Positions 25,567-38,199 of a stretch of DNA of 64,000 bases are shown here, piece after piece. Origin of the DNA: Mayamaea pseudoterrestris (Eukaryota; Bacillariophyta; Bacillariophyceae; Sellaphorales; Sellaphoraceae). The notes below the pieces were generated by a model, which was given only the letters and a program-made list of their open reading frames with translations, ran no database searches and was not told the DNA's origin. The stretch spans positions 1-64,000 of the forward strand of contig BROI01000007.1 in assembly GCA_027923505.1 (NCBI GenBank), read 5' to 3'. Position 1 is the first letter of the stretch. Each line of letters starts with the position of its first letter. Made by a program: the position numbers and the translations under genes.

Positions 25567-28500
25567 TGCTACAAACTCCGAGCCGTACGTCGCCGTCTCG
25601 ACCCAGTAAACTGGCGTTTGGCCCATCGACGACTGTTCCATTCTTTGTGTAGCATGCCCATCGCTGCCCGTCCGCCGTCCTGTAATCGGTGGATAGGTTC
25701 TGGCCTTCTTAGAACGTTGTTCAAGACCGGCTTGCCGCGCCGTGGGCATGTTCCACGGAAGCTCTTCTTGCAGATCTTCGCCGTACACACTGTAATCCCA
25801 ATCCATCTTGTCAACTGTCGCGTATCGGGCCGTCGTCCGTTATCCAAACGTTGAATCGAATCCCCTCCCATCTGGTCGCGTTTGTAGTATCCTGCAAATA
25901 ATAGCTTCAACCGTTCCGAGTGCCCCGCTCGTTGGCGCAGCTCGAATCTCCCATAGTCATGACAGCGCAGTGAATGTCGATCGACATAAACTTACTGCCC
26001 ATTAACGCCTTTTCCAATGATCGATTGTGCCATAGAATTCCGTCGTCGTCAAGTTCTTTCGTTTCGTCGAAGTTCGGATGATCGCCCCGTCGCGTAGTGG
26101 ACTTGTCTGGCGGTCGTGGTTCTTTGGCGAACATTTTCCTTGTAGTTCGCTAGTAGCCTTGTGACGTACTTCTTCGCTCCGAAGCATAACGCGTCTGTCG
26201 TCGAACGTCTGCGCCCAAATACTATGCCTGGGCGGTCACGCCCTTCAACTTGTAGTTGTGTGGTCTCAATTAAAGATCCGTTAGTTCCTTGATTCTTCAT
26301 CGCTATCGCTTAATCGTCGCCTACACACAAACGTATTCGTAGTGCGTGCCCTTATAACGCGCATCCACCGTCCGGTTCTGCGATGACGGCGTGAAGCCAA
26401 TGTCGCTGGAGCGGTGTCTGCAAAAGTGTTGCAGAAGGCGTGCGCCTGACGTGCGAAGACCGTTAGTGCCTTCACGATCGTGAGCGTGTGACCCTCGAGC
26501 TCCCGAAAAACTCGGACCTGCCACAATATAAACCTTCTCTTTTCGTTTTCGCTTCCAAGTATGCGTTTGCCGACGTCAGCTGCCCACAGTTCCAGACCGT
26601 TGAGTTCCGCTACATCGCTACCATTCGTAGACTTCGTCAATGTACACAACGCCCGAGTAAACTGAATCCTTCGCCGGCTGTCATATGTCCTCCTGCGACG
26701 AGTCGTGCCTTCCGTCGCAAATCGTGCTTGACATCGAATATCATGTGCACGTTTATTCGTTTCCACGGCGCCGGCATAACCTTACCGACTCCTTGATCTG
26801 CGAACGTATCGTAATCATTTATCTGATTTAATTCCGTTCGAATCGCATCCGTCCACAGCGTGTTACCGTTGATCTCGTCGAGAGCTTTCGCATCTTTATA
26901 ATTGCGCGGCAACCTTACGCCGAATTTGTAGCGTACGCCGTTTGCTTTCGATTTTCGTTTCGCTGCTGTCACCATCTGTCGAAACTTCTTTCGCTTCCGA
27001 GTGTAATGTTCCAGCTGCTTCCATCCTGGCTTGTCGAGTAAGCCGTGCTTGAGTCCATACTCTGCGATCGTTATCGGATCGTCCTTTTTCATGATCGCGA
27101 GAGGCTCCCACGTCGTCGTTCCGTCGGTCCATTCGACGAGAACGTTACTTGAACTTCCCTTGTATGTCGGATCGTTCGGTTTCAAATTAAGCTCGTGTCC
27201 GATTACCTTCGTGAATACCCACTGAGTCGCCGGATCGTTTCGTATATCTTCGTCCATCTGTCGTTCGATTAAATCCGACAGTTCGTTGTAACTTATTAAG
27301 TCTTTCGCTGGCTCCTCTCCCATCTGGATCAGGAAACCTTTCGTCGTTTCGAGTAGCTCGTTATCGCGTACTTCGATATATTCGCATACAGTCGCTCGCA
27401 TTTTCTGACCGTTTTCGTGTTCCCTTACGAACGTGCGTCCGATGAGTTCGCTTGGAGAGAACAGAGGGCATTTATTCCCTGATTCTTGCTCAGCCCTTCT
27501 GAAGAACTTCGCTGGTACGTTGGCGTGGTTCGCCATCGGAATGTTTCGTCGTCGTTTCCTTCGTATTTGTCGTGACTACTTTCTGTCGCATCGTGCTGTG
27601 GTAACGTCCTGTCGCGAGATCTGGGGTTTCAAAATTTCGCTCGCTTGCGCGTGTAGCTTCTTCAGAAATCTCCCCTCCAGACTCAGGGAAGGAAGGCAAC
27701 TCTCGTGGTAACAAGTAGCTGCGCGAGACCACGTTGGAGCGCGGAATCGCCTGAAGCGTGTCGTCCGTCAGAACGAGAAAAGTCATGTGCGGACCGCTAT
27801 TCTCTGCGATGCCCACGAATCGGCCGTTGCCAGATCGTACCGCCGAGGGAAAGCTCCCCTGCGCCTCAAACGTGACCGGTTCCCACCACTTGAAATGTAA
27901 CAAAGGCGAAATATCCGGCAGATTTCCGAACGCAACTTCCGTTGGCGTGCGCCATCCCAGCGATTTCGTCGCGAGGACGTTCAGTATCATGATTACGAAT
28001 TTAATCAGCAAAACCCAGCAATGGCCTGGCGAACCCGAATCTCGTTGGAGGTTCTCCATCATTGGCTTAATGTGCGACGTGTGACGTTCGCATGGATTTT
28101 GTTCTGGATGACCCGGTTCTGTGGTCACTTGAGGAATATTGTACATCCGACAGAGATCCCTCACAGCCTTGCCAGTCTCCGACTTGGCATTGTCGCTGAG
28201 CAGTCCGTTAGGAGCGCCCACTTCGCGGATAAAATCCTCTAACGCGTTTGACATTTCGCTCTCCGACTTCATCGGGTAGCCGCGCGTGTAAAAACTTTCT
28301 CGTCCAACAAAGAGCTGCATCTTAGTAGCTCCCCCATGCCCTAGAATTCCATCATCCAAAGCTGGCGTGTCAGAGTGTATCGTGTCCGTGGCGAATAGTT
28401 CGCGCAACCGCTGAACGTTCGCGGCCGGAAATCGTGATTTCGTGAGGTGTCGAAATGGTAATCGCGGATGTTCGCTGAGATGATACCATGCTTCCGTGTG

Positions 28501-31042
28501 ACGTAAAGTCTGTTGAACGCGCTCAGTCGGGACCCATCCGAGGTACGGCCGAAGAGCATTATAGTCCGGTTCCTTGCTTCTTAGCTTCCGCAAATTAACG
28601 CGTGAAAACTGAGCGTGTCGCACGCACCGATTGATCAGTACGTCAAGTTCGTCGCCAGTGCGTGTCGGCGTGTGACGATTGCGGTGCGTGATACCGTCAT
28701 CATCGAATCGTTCGTCGAAAGATCCATAATCATGATCTCGTTCGTCGAAATCGTCGTGCGCGTGCTCGACATCGTAAACAGTCGGGTCCGCACGGCACGT
28801 CCGACGTCATGATGACAGTCGGATACTTATCCAAATCATCGAACGTGGGTTTCGTCACGTCCAAGTACACCAGGCCATCGCGAATTGCCAATGGCAAAAC
28901 GTAGCCTCCAATGTTCGTCGTAATTCGTTGCGTTCCGCCAAACATGGTCGGAATATCGTCGACGCGATGTCCCATTGCGCGCAATTGATTCGGGCAATGA
29001 ATCGTCGGTCCGTCTCGCTTTAAAGCATACTGGTGACACAGAAGCAGAATGGTTTCGCCACTAAGGGTCTTTGCCAGTCCAGCTGCAGTGCCAATCTTGA
29101 GAGCTGGGACAATATGATCGTCAATACCAGTCACATCCACCTCGGCGTTCGTTTCCGAAACGACGAGCATGTCTCCTCCGCATAAGCCTCCGTTCGCGCC
29201 GCTGTCGATGAGCGCGCCTTCGTTGATCCGCTCGTAGTGTGCGCGATTGACGCGCATACGACGATGCATGTTGAAGCTGAATGTACCTCGTCCGGTGTTA
29301 TCAGTCGTCAACGATCCTGTCACTTGCTGAGTTGTAGTACTCGCATTGTTCGCTTGCAGAACCGATCGTGCAGCCGTTTGGACTGACATTCCACTATTGC
29401 CGGGCTGAATATTAATCGTGCCAGGAACGCTTGCGTGATCGTTCGCTACAGATTCCGTCGCGTGACGCTCTTGATGCGCCGCGTTGACTTGCGTCTGCGT
29501 CGTAGCCGTGCCTCGTTGGTTGCGCGGTCGCCATCCGTTTTCGGGTGTCTTGGGCGCCGTCGCACGCTTGTCCTTCAACTGCTTTCGCTGATCGAACTTC
29601 ATCTCCAACCAGACTTCATCCTTCACGCTCGCGTGAGGTTTCTTCATGATCGCTGCAAATCGTTCCGCCGATAAGCCGCTTGGAGTCGCGCCGCCATTGC
29701 CGCCGCCGCCTCCTTTCGTTCCACTAGACTGCGCTTGATTGATTGTGCGCTTAGTCTTCGTCGTCGATGGGTGTTTCTTGTCATACTTGATGCAGCACTC
29801 TTCTAAGTGCGCGTACAACTGCGCGAAATTGTCTTCCGAGTCGTGTTGCCCCATGTGTTTCTTGATGGCAATCATTCCGTCAAAACCTGCTAGTGATGCG
29901 CTGAATCCTGTGTGCTCGGAGAAAGCGTCGCGTAGCATGTCGTATCGTTGTAAACCTGTCAGAGCTTCTGCGTCCATTTCGAGCAGCCAGATGACTTTCT
30001 TGTAGAACAGTGCAAGAAATTCGATCGTCGGCCGTGACCACTTCTCGGTCAGCCGCATTCCCTGCAGTTCCGTTCGCGCGCGTTCCTTCTCGATGTGAGC
30101 AGTAGCGCCTTCTTCGTATCGCGTTCGCAATCGTTGGTAGACTTTGCGTCCGTCCATCGTCTTCTTGAACTGTTGTACTGCGAGTGATGCAGACGGAGTT
30201 CGACAGTGCGTGAGAAAGATCCTGTATACAAACACATTCTTCTTTGCATACGCCTTCTGTTCTTTTGGTCCCTTTTCCTTCGGGTCATAATCGTCGTCAA
30301 AGACTTCGTGGAAGTCATGCAATGTAGCGATGACTTTCAACTCGGAAATCCACTGTTTCCACGAGGAATCCAGCTTCATTTCTTTACAATCCTTCGCCGA
30401 GAACTTGATAGACTTCGTAAATTGGTCTGAATACTTCTCGTCGTCTTCGTCGTCGCCGAGGTCCAGTACGGATGTTGGTGACTGCTTCGTGTCCACGTCC
30501 ACACTCGTCGGTGGCACCTTGTCGGCCGAGTCAGGCTTCGACTCGTCGCCTTCGTTCGTTAGCGTGGAGTCCTTGGATTCGTCCTTCTTGGATTCCGTTT
30601 CGCTTTCCTTCGCTGGAGGTTTCGCTCCGCTTCCGCTGCCCACGCTCGCAATGTTGCGCGCTTGGACTCGTTCCTTCGCTCGTGCTGTGACGAACGTCGC
30701 CAGCGTTTCGGTGGTCAGTTGCGACCATGTCTTGATGTCCGGCGACTCTTGCGCCAAATACCATTCGATCGCGTTCGTGATCGTGCGTTGTTTCATCTTC
30801 GTTAGCGAGTGTTCGCTCGTTTCCTGCGTGACATTGTCGCCATCGTCAGTCGTCGTCGTTGTCGTCGTCGTGACGTTCCACTTCGTCGCGAAATCGTCGT
30901 ACTCCATCTCAATCAGTTGCGTAAGCGATTCTACTCCGAGTTCGTCAAATAACTCCTTGAACTGAGGATCTTGGAAAACGCCTACGTTCTCTTCGTAAAC
31001 ATGCGCAAACGCCGCGTCTTTCTGCGCGCGAGTTTCCGCCAT
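25567..31042 (-). pseudogene. Family-1 copia gag-pol, unit A, 3'-truncated and frameshifted
   Basis: Minus-strand copy of the Element 1 polyprotein, with its start ATG at 31042-31040. Gag, protease (LIDSGANGG), integrase (SDNAKSETG, HPEQNPCERH) and the chromodomain-like segment are nearly the same as in Element 1. A one-base insertion near 28793 breaks the frame after the protease. A one-base deletion near 27590 breaks it again. From about 26700 downwards the RT and RNase H parts carry many one-base indels. The copy ends at 25567 inside RNase H, just after YGSEF, so the last ~110 codons and the 3' LTR are lost. One substitution (Lys for Glu in GRKVYQRL) separates units A and B from the plus-strand elements. 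Confidence 0.93.
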
Positions 31043-31192
31043 CGTTGTCGTCGTGACAATGTTCTTGCTATCACCTGCGGAACTTTCCGGGCCAAGAACC
31101 AACGTGCGTCCACGTTACTTCGTAAATCAATAGTACTCTTCGTCGATAAAGTCTCTATGCCGAGGCAATGAGTCTCAAGACAGTGTTAATCT

Positions 31193-31504
31193 TGTAACTT
31201 GTAAATCAAATCGTTGCACCTTTCGCTTGTAGCTGTCCTTGGATGGCCAATCCAAGCTTGCAGTTGCTACAATACGAGAGACGAATAAATCGCTTTCTTA
31301 ACTCTTCAAGCTTAGTAAGTCTGCTTGTTTCTACTCTATATCGCACTAGTTTCAGCAATATACTCGTTGAATCGCTTCGAAGCCGTCGCTGCCACGCATC
31401 ACGCGATCGTGAGGCTGTGGTGAGCCGCGAGTGCCGCTGTGTCACCCTATCGGACATTCGGTGTGACTTGCCCGATTTTCGCTGTTTTCGTTCGCATCCT
31501 GCAA
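31193..31504 (-). repeat. Family-1 copia LTR (5' LTR of unit A)
   Basis: 312 bp, minus orientation, from tgtaacttg to cgcatcctgcaa. It is directly followed at 31505 by the truncated RNase H end of unit B, with no intervening target sequence. Confidence 0.95.
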
Positions 31505-34500
31505 TGCTACAAACTCCGAGCCGTACGTCGCCGTCTCGACCCAGTAAACTGGCGTTTGGCCCATCGACGACTGTTCCATTCTTTGTGTAGCATGCCCATC
31601 GCTGCCCGTCCGCCGTCCTGTAATCGGTGGATAGGTTCTGGCCTTCTTAGAACGTTGTTCAAGACCGGCTTGCCGCGCCGTGGGCATGTTCCACGGAAGC
31701 TCTTCTTGCAGATCTTCGCCGTACACACTGTAATCCCAATCCATCTTGTCAACTGTCGCGTATCGGGCCGTCGTCCGTTATCCAAACGTTGAATCGAATC
31801 CCCTCCCATCTGGTCGCGTTTGTAGTATCCTGCAAATAATAGCTTCAACCGTTCCGAGTGCCCCGCTCGTTGGCGCAGCTCGAATCTCCCATAGTCATGA
31901 CAGCGCAGTGAATGTCGATCGACATAAACTTACTGCCCATTAACGCCTTTTCCAATGATCGATTGTGCCATAGAATTCCGTCGTCGTCAAGTTCTTTCGT
32001 TTCGTCGAAGTTCGGATGATCGCCCCGTCGCGTAGTGGACTTGTCTGGCGGTCGTGGTTCTTTGGCGAACATTTTCCTTGTAGTTCGCTAGTAGCCTTGT
32101 GACGTACTTCTTCGCTCCGAAGCATAACGCGTCTGTCGTCGAACGTCTGCGCCCAAATACTATGCCTGGGCGGTCACGCCCTTCAACTTGTAGTTGTGTG
32201 GTCTCAATTAAAGATCCGTTAGTTCCTTGATTCTTCATCGCTATCGCTTAATCGTCGCCTACACACAAACGTATTCGTAGTGCGTGCCCTTATAACGCGC
32301 ATCCACCGTCCGGTTCTGCGATGACGGCGTGAAGCCAATGTCGCTGGAGCGGTGTCTGCAAAAGTGTTGCAGAAGGCGTGCGCCTGACGTGCGAAGACCG
32401 TTAGTGCCTTCACGATCGTGAGCGTGTGACCCTCGAGCTCCCGAAAAACTCGGACCTGCCACAATATAAACCTTCTCTTTTCGTTTTCGCTTCCAAGTAT
32501 GCGTTTGCCGACGTCAGCTGCCCACAGTTCCAGACCGTTGAGTTCCGCTACATCGCTACCATTCGTAGACTTCGTCAATGTACACAACGCCCGAGTAAAC
32601 TGAATCCTTCGCCGGCTGTCATATGTCCTCCTGCGACGAGTCGTGCCTTCCGTCGCAAATCGTGCTTGACATCGAATATCATGTGCACGTTTATTCGTTT
32701 CCACGGCGCCGGCATAACCTTACCGACTCCTTGATCTGCGAACGTATCGTAATCATTTATCTGATTTAATTCCGTTCGAATCGCATCCGTCCACAGCGTG
32801 TTACCGTTGATCTCGTCGAGAGCTTTCGCATCTTTATAATTGCGCGGCAACCTTACGCCGAATTTGTAGCGTACGCCGTTTGCTTTCGATTTTCGTTTCG
32901 CTGCTGTCACCATCTGTCGAAACTTCTTTCGCTTCCGAGTGTAATGTTCCAGCTGCTTCCATCCTGGCTTGTCGAGTAAGCCGTGCTTGAGTCCATACTC
33001 TGCGATCGTTATCGGATCGTCCTTTTTCATGATCGCGAGAGGCTCCCACGTCGTCGTTCCGTCGGTCCATTCGACGAGAACGTTACTTGAACTTCCCTTG
33101 TATGTCGGATCGTTCGGTTTCAAATTAAGCTCGTGTCCGATTACCTTCGTGAATACCCACTGAGTCGCCGGATCGTTTCGTATATCTTCGTCCATCTGTC
33201 GTTCGATTAAATCCGACAGTTCGTTGTAACTTATTAAGTCTTTCGCTGGCTCCTCTCCCATCTGGATCAGGAAACCTTTCGTCGTTTCGAGTAGCTCGTT
33301 ATCGCGTACTTCGATATATTCGCATACAGTCGCTCGCATTTTCTGACCGTTTTCGTGTTCCCTTACGAACGTGCGTCCGATGAGTTCGCTTGGAGAGAAC
33401 AGAGGGCATTTATTCCCTGATTCTTGCTCAGCCCTTCTGAAGAACTTCGCTGGTACGTTGGCGTGGTTCGCCATCGGAATGTTTCGTCGTCGTTTCCTTC
33501 GTATTTGTCGTGACTACTTTCTGTCGCATCGTGCTGTGGTAACGTCCTGTCGCGAGATCTGGGGTTTCAAAATTTCGCTCGCTTGCGCGTGTAGCTTCTT
33601 CAGAAATCTCCCCTCCAGACTCAGGGAAGGAAGGCAACTCTCGTGGTAACAAGTAGCTGCGCGAGACCACGTTGGAGCGCGGAATCGCCTGAAGCGTGTC
33701 GTCCGTCAGAACGAGAAAAGTCATGTGCGGACCGCTATTCTCTGCGATGCCCACGAATCGGCCGTTGCCAGATCGTACCGCCGAGGGAAAGCTCCCCTGC
33801 GCCTCAAACGTGACCGGTTCCCACCACTTGAAATGTAACAAAGGCGAAATATCCGGCAGATTTCCGAACGCAACTTCCGTTGGCGTGCGCCATCCCAGCG
33901 ATTTCGTCGCGAGGACGTTCAGTATCATGATTACGAATTTAATCAGCAAAACCCAGCAATGGCCTGGCGAACCCGAATCTCGTTGGAGGTTCTCCATCAT
34001 TGGCTTAATGTGCGACGTGTGACGTTCGCATGGATTTTGTTCTGGATGACCCGGTTCTGTGGTCACTTGAGGAATATTGTACATCCGACAGAGATCCCTC
34101 ACAGCCTTGCCAGTCTCCGACTTGGCATTGTCGCTGAGCAGTCCGTTAGGAGCGCCCACTTCGCGGATAAAATCCTCTAACGCGTTTGACATTTCGCTCT
34201 CCGACTTCATCGGGTAGCCGCGCGTGTAAAAACTTTCTCGTCCAACAAAGAGCTGCATCTTAGTAGCTCCCCCATGCCCTAGAATTCCATCATCCAAAGC
34301 TGGCGTGTCAGAGTGTATCGTGTCCGTGGCGAATAGTTCGCGCAACCGCTGAACGTTCGCGGCCGGAAATCGTGATTTCGTGAGGTGTCGAAATGGTAAT
34401 CGCGGATGTTCGCTGAGATGATACCATGCTTCCGTGTGACGTAAAGTCTGTTGAACGCGCTCAGTCGGGACCCATCCGAGGTACGGCCGAAGAGCATTAT

Positions 34501-36980
34501 AGTCCGGTTCCTTGCTTCTTAGCTTCCGCAAATTAACGCGTGAAAACTGAGCGTGTCGCACGCACCGATTGATCAGTACGTCAAGTTCGTCGCCAGTGCG
34601 TGTCGGCGTGTGACGATTGCGGTGCGTGATACCGTCATCATCGAATCGTTCGTCGAAAGATCCATAATCATGATCTCGTTCGTCGAAATCGTCGTGCGCG
34701 TGCTCGACATCGTAAACAGTCGGGTCCGCACGGCACGTCCGACGTCATGATGACAGTCGGATACTTATCCAAATCATCGAACGTGGGTTTCGTCACGTCC
34801 AAGTACACCAGGCCATCGCGAATTGCCAATGGCAAAACGTAGCCTCCAATGTTCGTCGTAATTCGTTGCGTTCCGCCAAACATGGTCGGAATATCGTCGA
34901 CGCGATGTCCCATTGCGCGCAATTGATTCGGGCAATGAATCGTCGGTCCGTCTCGCTTTAAAGCATACTGGTGACACAGAAGCAGAATGGTTTCGCCACT
35001 AAGGGTCTTTGCCAGTCCAGCTGCAGTGCCAATCTTGAGAGCTGGGACAATATGATCGTCAATACCAGTCACATCCACCTCGGCGTTCGTTTCCGAAACG
35101 ACGAGCATGTCTCCTCCGCATAAGCCTCCGTTCGCGCCGCTGTCGATGAGCGCGCCTTCGTTGATCCGCTCGTAGTGTGCGCGATTGACGCGCATACGAC
35201 GATGCATGTTGAAGCTGAATGTACCTCGTCCGGTGTTATCAGTCGTCAACGATCCTGTCACTTGCTGAGTTGTAGTACTCGCATTGTTCGCTTGCAGAAC
35301 CGATCGTGCAGCCGTTTGGACTGACATTCCACTATTGCCGGGCTGAATATTAATCGTGCCAGGAACGCTTGCGTGATCGTTCGCTACAGATTCCGTCGCG
35401 TGACGCTCTTGATGCGCCGCGTTGACTTGCGTCTGCGTCGTAGCCGTGCCTCGTTGGTTGCGCGGTCGCCATCCGTTTTCGGGTGTCTTGGGCGCCGTCG
35501 CACGCTTGTCCTTCAACTGCTTTCGCTGATCGAACTTCATCTCCAACCAGACTTCATCCTTCACGCTCGCGTGAGGTTTCTTCATGATCGCTGCAAATCG
35601 TTCCGCCGATAAGCCGCTTGGAGTCGCGCCGCCATTGCCGCCGCCGCCTCCTTTCGTTCCACTAGACTGCGCTTGATTGATTGTGCGCTTAGTCTTCGTC
35701 GTCGATGGGTGTTTCTTGTCATACTTGATGCAGCACTCTTCTAAGTGCGCGTACAACTGCGCGAAATTGTCTTCCGAGTCGTGTTGCCCCATGTGTTTCT
35801 TGATGGCAATCATTCCGTCAAAACCTGCTAGTGATGCGCTGAATCCTGTGTGCTCGGAGAAAGCGTCGCGTAGCATGTCGTATCGTTGTAAACCTGTCAG
35901 AGCTTCTGCGTCCATTTCGAGCAGCCAGATGACTTTCTTGTAGAACAGTGCAAGAAATTCGATCGTCGGCCGTGACCACTTCTCGGTCAGCCGCATTCCC
36001 TGCAGTTCCGTTCGCGCGCGTTCCTTCTCGATGTGAGCAGTAGCGCCTTCTTCGTATCGCGTTCGCAATCGTTGGTAGACTTTGCGTCCGTCCATCGTCT
36101 TCTTGAACTGTTGTACTGCGAGTGATGCAGACGGAGTTCGACAGTGCGTGAGAAAGATCCTGTATACAAACACATTCTTCTTTGCATACGCCTTCTGTTC
36201 TTTTGGTCCCTTTTCCTTCGGGTCATAATCGTCGTCAAAGACTTCGTGGAAGTCATGCAATGTAGCGATGACTTTCAACTCGGAAATCCACTGTTTCCAC
36301 GAGGAATCCAGCTTCATTTCTTTACAATCCTTCGCCGAGAACTTGATAGACTTCGTAAATTGGTCTGAATACTTCTCGTCGTCTTCGTCGTCGCCGAGGT
36401 CCAGTACGGATGTTGGTGACTGCTTCGTGTCCACGTCCACACTCGTCGGTGGCACCTTGTCGGCCGAGTCAGGCTTCGACTCGTCGCCTTCGTTCGTTAG
36501 CGTGGAGTCCTTGGATTCGTCCTTCTTGGATTCCGTTTCGCTTTCCTTCGCTGGAGGTTTCGCTCCGCTTCCGCTGCCCACGCTCGCAATGTTGCGCGCT
36601 TGGACTCGTTCCTTCGCTCGTGCTGTGACGAACGTCGCCAGCGTTTCGGTGGTCAGTTGCGACCATGTCTTGATGTCCGGCGACTCTTGCGCCAAATACC
36701 ATTCGATCGCGTTCGTGATCGTGCGTTGTTTCATCTTCGTTAGCGAGTGTTCGCTCGTTTCCTGCGTGACATTGTCGCCATCGTCAGTCGTCGTCGTTGT
36801 CGTCGTCGTGACGTTCCACTTCGTCGCGAAATCGTCGTACTCCATCTCAATCAGTTGCGTAAGCGATTCTACTCCGAGTTCGTCAAATAACTCCTTGAAC
36901 TGAGGATCTTGGAAAACGCCTACGTTCTCTTCGTAAACATGCGCAAACGCCGCGTCTTTCTGCGCGCGAGTTTCCGCCAT
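31505..36980 (-). pseudogene. Family-1 copia gag-pol, unit B, same truncation and frameshifts as unit A
   Basis: Shifted by exactly 5,938 bp from unit A. Every open segment has the same sequence and the same breaks, including the dense indels in RT/RNase H (31505-32700). Start ATG is at 36980-36978. It cannot encode a full polyprotein. See the duplication finding for whether this copy is real. Confidence 0.93.
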
Positions 36981-37130
36981 CGTTGTCGTCGTGACAATGT
37001 TCTTGCTATCACCTGCGGAACTTTCCGGGCCAAGAACCAACGTGCGTCCACGTTACTTCGTAAATCAATAGTACTCTTCGTCGATAAAGTCTCTATGCCG
37101 AGGCAATGAGTCTCAAGACAGTGTTAATCT

Positions 37131-37442
37131 TGTAACTTGTAAATCAAATCGTTGCACCTTTCGCTTGTAGCTGTCCTTGGATGGCCAATCCAAGCTTGCA
37201 GTTGCTACAATACGAGAGACGAATAAATCGCTTTCTTAACTCTTCAAGCTTAGTAAGTCTGCTTGTTTCTACTCTATATCGCACTAGTTTCAGCAATATA
37301 CTCGTTGAATCGCTTCGAAGCCGTCGCTGCCACGCATCACGCGATCGTGAGGCTGTGGTGAGCCGCGAGTGCCGCTGTGTCACCCTATCGGACATTCGGT
37401 GTGACTTGCCCGATTTTCGCTGTTTTCGTTCGCATCCTGCAA
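37131..37442 (-). repeat. Family-1 copia LTR (5' LTR of unit B)
   Basis: 312 bp in minus orientation, starting tgtaacttg and ending catcctgcaa. It abuts the gypsy fragment at 37443 (catgcctttgcg). Confidence 0.95.
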
Positions 37443-37737
37443 CATGCCTTTGCGAAGCAGCTGTCCATTTTCGCCTTACTATTAAGCTCAAGAAGTGCAA
37501 GTTTATGCTGCCTCGCGTGAGCTGGATTGGGCATGATTGGATGGTAAATGGCAATGTGCCTGCTCAATCAAAGTTTGATCTCATACGCCGCTGGGCTATT
37601 CCGACCACTGCTCAAGCCCTCAATGCTTTCATTAGTTTCTGTGGCTTCTATCGCACGTTCATGCCTTATTTTGAGCCTCGAGTCATTCCACTACGGCAGC
37701 TCTGCAAGCAATACAAGCACGCGCCCATTCCCCGTGA
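37443..37737 (+). pseudogene. Ty3/gypsy-type pol fragment (end of reverse transcriptase)
   Basis: The whole 295-bp spacer is open in one plus-strand frame. It reads as the thumb/connection part of a gypsy RT: a KLKKCKFMLPRVSWIGHDW stretch corresponds to the usual K-x-x-KCxFxxxxVxFLGH motif. After it FISFCGFYRTFMPYFEPRVI corresponds to FLGLxNYYRRFIxxFxxIAxPL. No catalytic YxDD is included. Flanked on both sides by outward-facing ends of family-1 copia LTRs, so it is probably remaining target DNA. It is too short to place in a clade. Confidence 0.85.
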
Positions 37738-38049
37738 TTGCAGGATGCGAACGAAAACAGCGAAAATCGGGCAAGTCACACCGAATGTCCGATAGGGTGA
37801 CACAGCGGCACTCGCGGCTCACCACAGCCTCACGATCGCGTGATGCGTGGCAGCGACGGCTTCGAAGCGATTCAACGAGTATATTGCTGAAACTAGTGCG
37901 ATATAGAGTAGAAACAAGCAGACTTACTAAGCTTGAAGAGTTAAGAAAGCGATTTATTCGTCTCTCGTATTGTAGCAACTGCAAGCTTGGATTGGCCATC
38001 CAAGGACAGCTACAAGCGAAAGGTGCAACGATTTGATTTACAAGTTACA
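37738..38049 (+). repeat. Element 1 5' LTR
   Basis: 312 bp, ttgcaggatgcg to caagttaca. Limits are set by the 3' copy and by the target duplication of Element 2. A tata-like word (gatatagag) lies near 37900, but the transcription start cannot be fixed from sequence. Confidence 0.93.
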
Positions 38050-38091
38050 AGATTAACACTGTCTTGAGACTCATTGCCTCGGCATAGAGAC
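38050..38091 (+). promoter_or_regulatory. Primer-binding region, tRNA-Asn anticodon-arm-like
   Basis: Directly follows the 5' LTR. Its reverse complement resembles the 5' half of a tRNA: a GTCTCTA acceptor-like start, a short D-arm-like part, then AAGA and an anticodon-loop-like part. In this element two extra bases (ct) interrupt the loop: aacactgtcttg, versus aacagtcttg in Element 2. Confidence 0.5.
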
Positions 38092-38199
38092 TTTATCGAC
38101 GAAGAGTACTATTGATTTACGAAGTAACGTGGACGCACGTTGGTTCTTGGCCCGGAAAGTTCCGCAGGTGATAGCAAGAACATTGTCACGACGACAACG

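Noticed and set aside
30330-30965. 211-codon plus-strand Ser-rich frame (and equivalents at 36268 and 38277-38912)
   Set aside because: Antisense shadow of the gag frame; the Ser/Val runs mirror gag Thr/Lys/Glu codons.
37738-38036. LTR-internal frames of about 100 codons
   Set aside because: Conserved only because LTRs are nearly identical; they lie in non-coding terminal repeats and show no motif.
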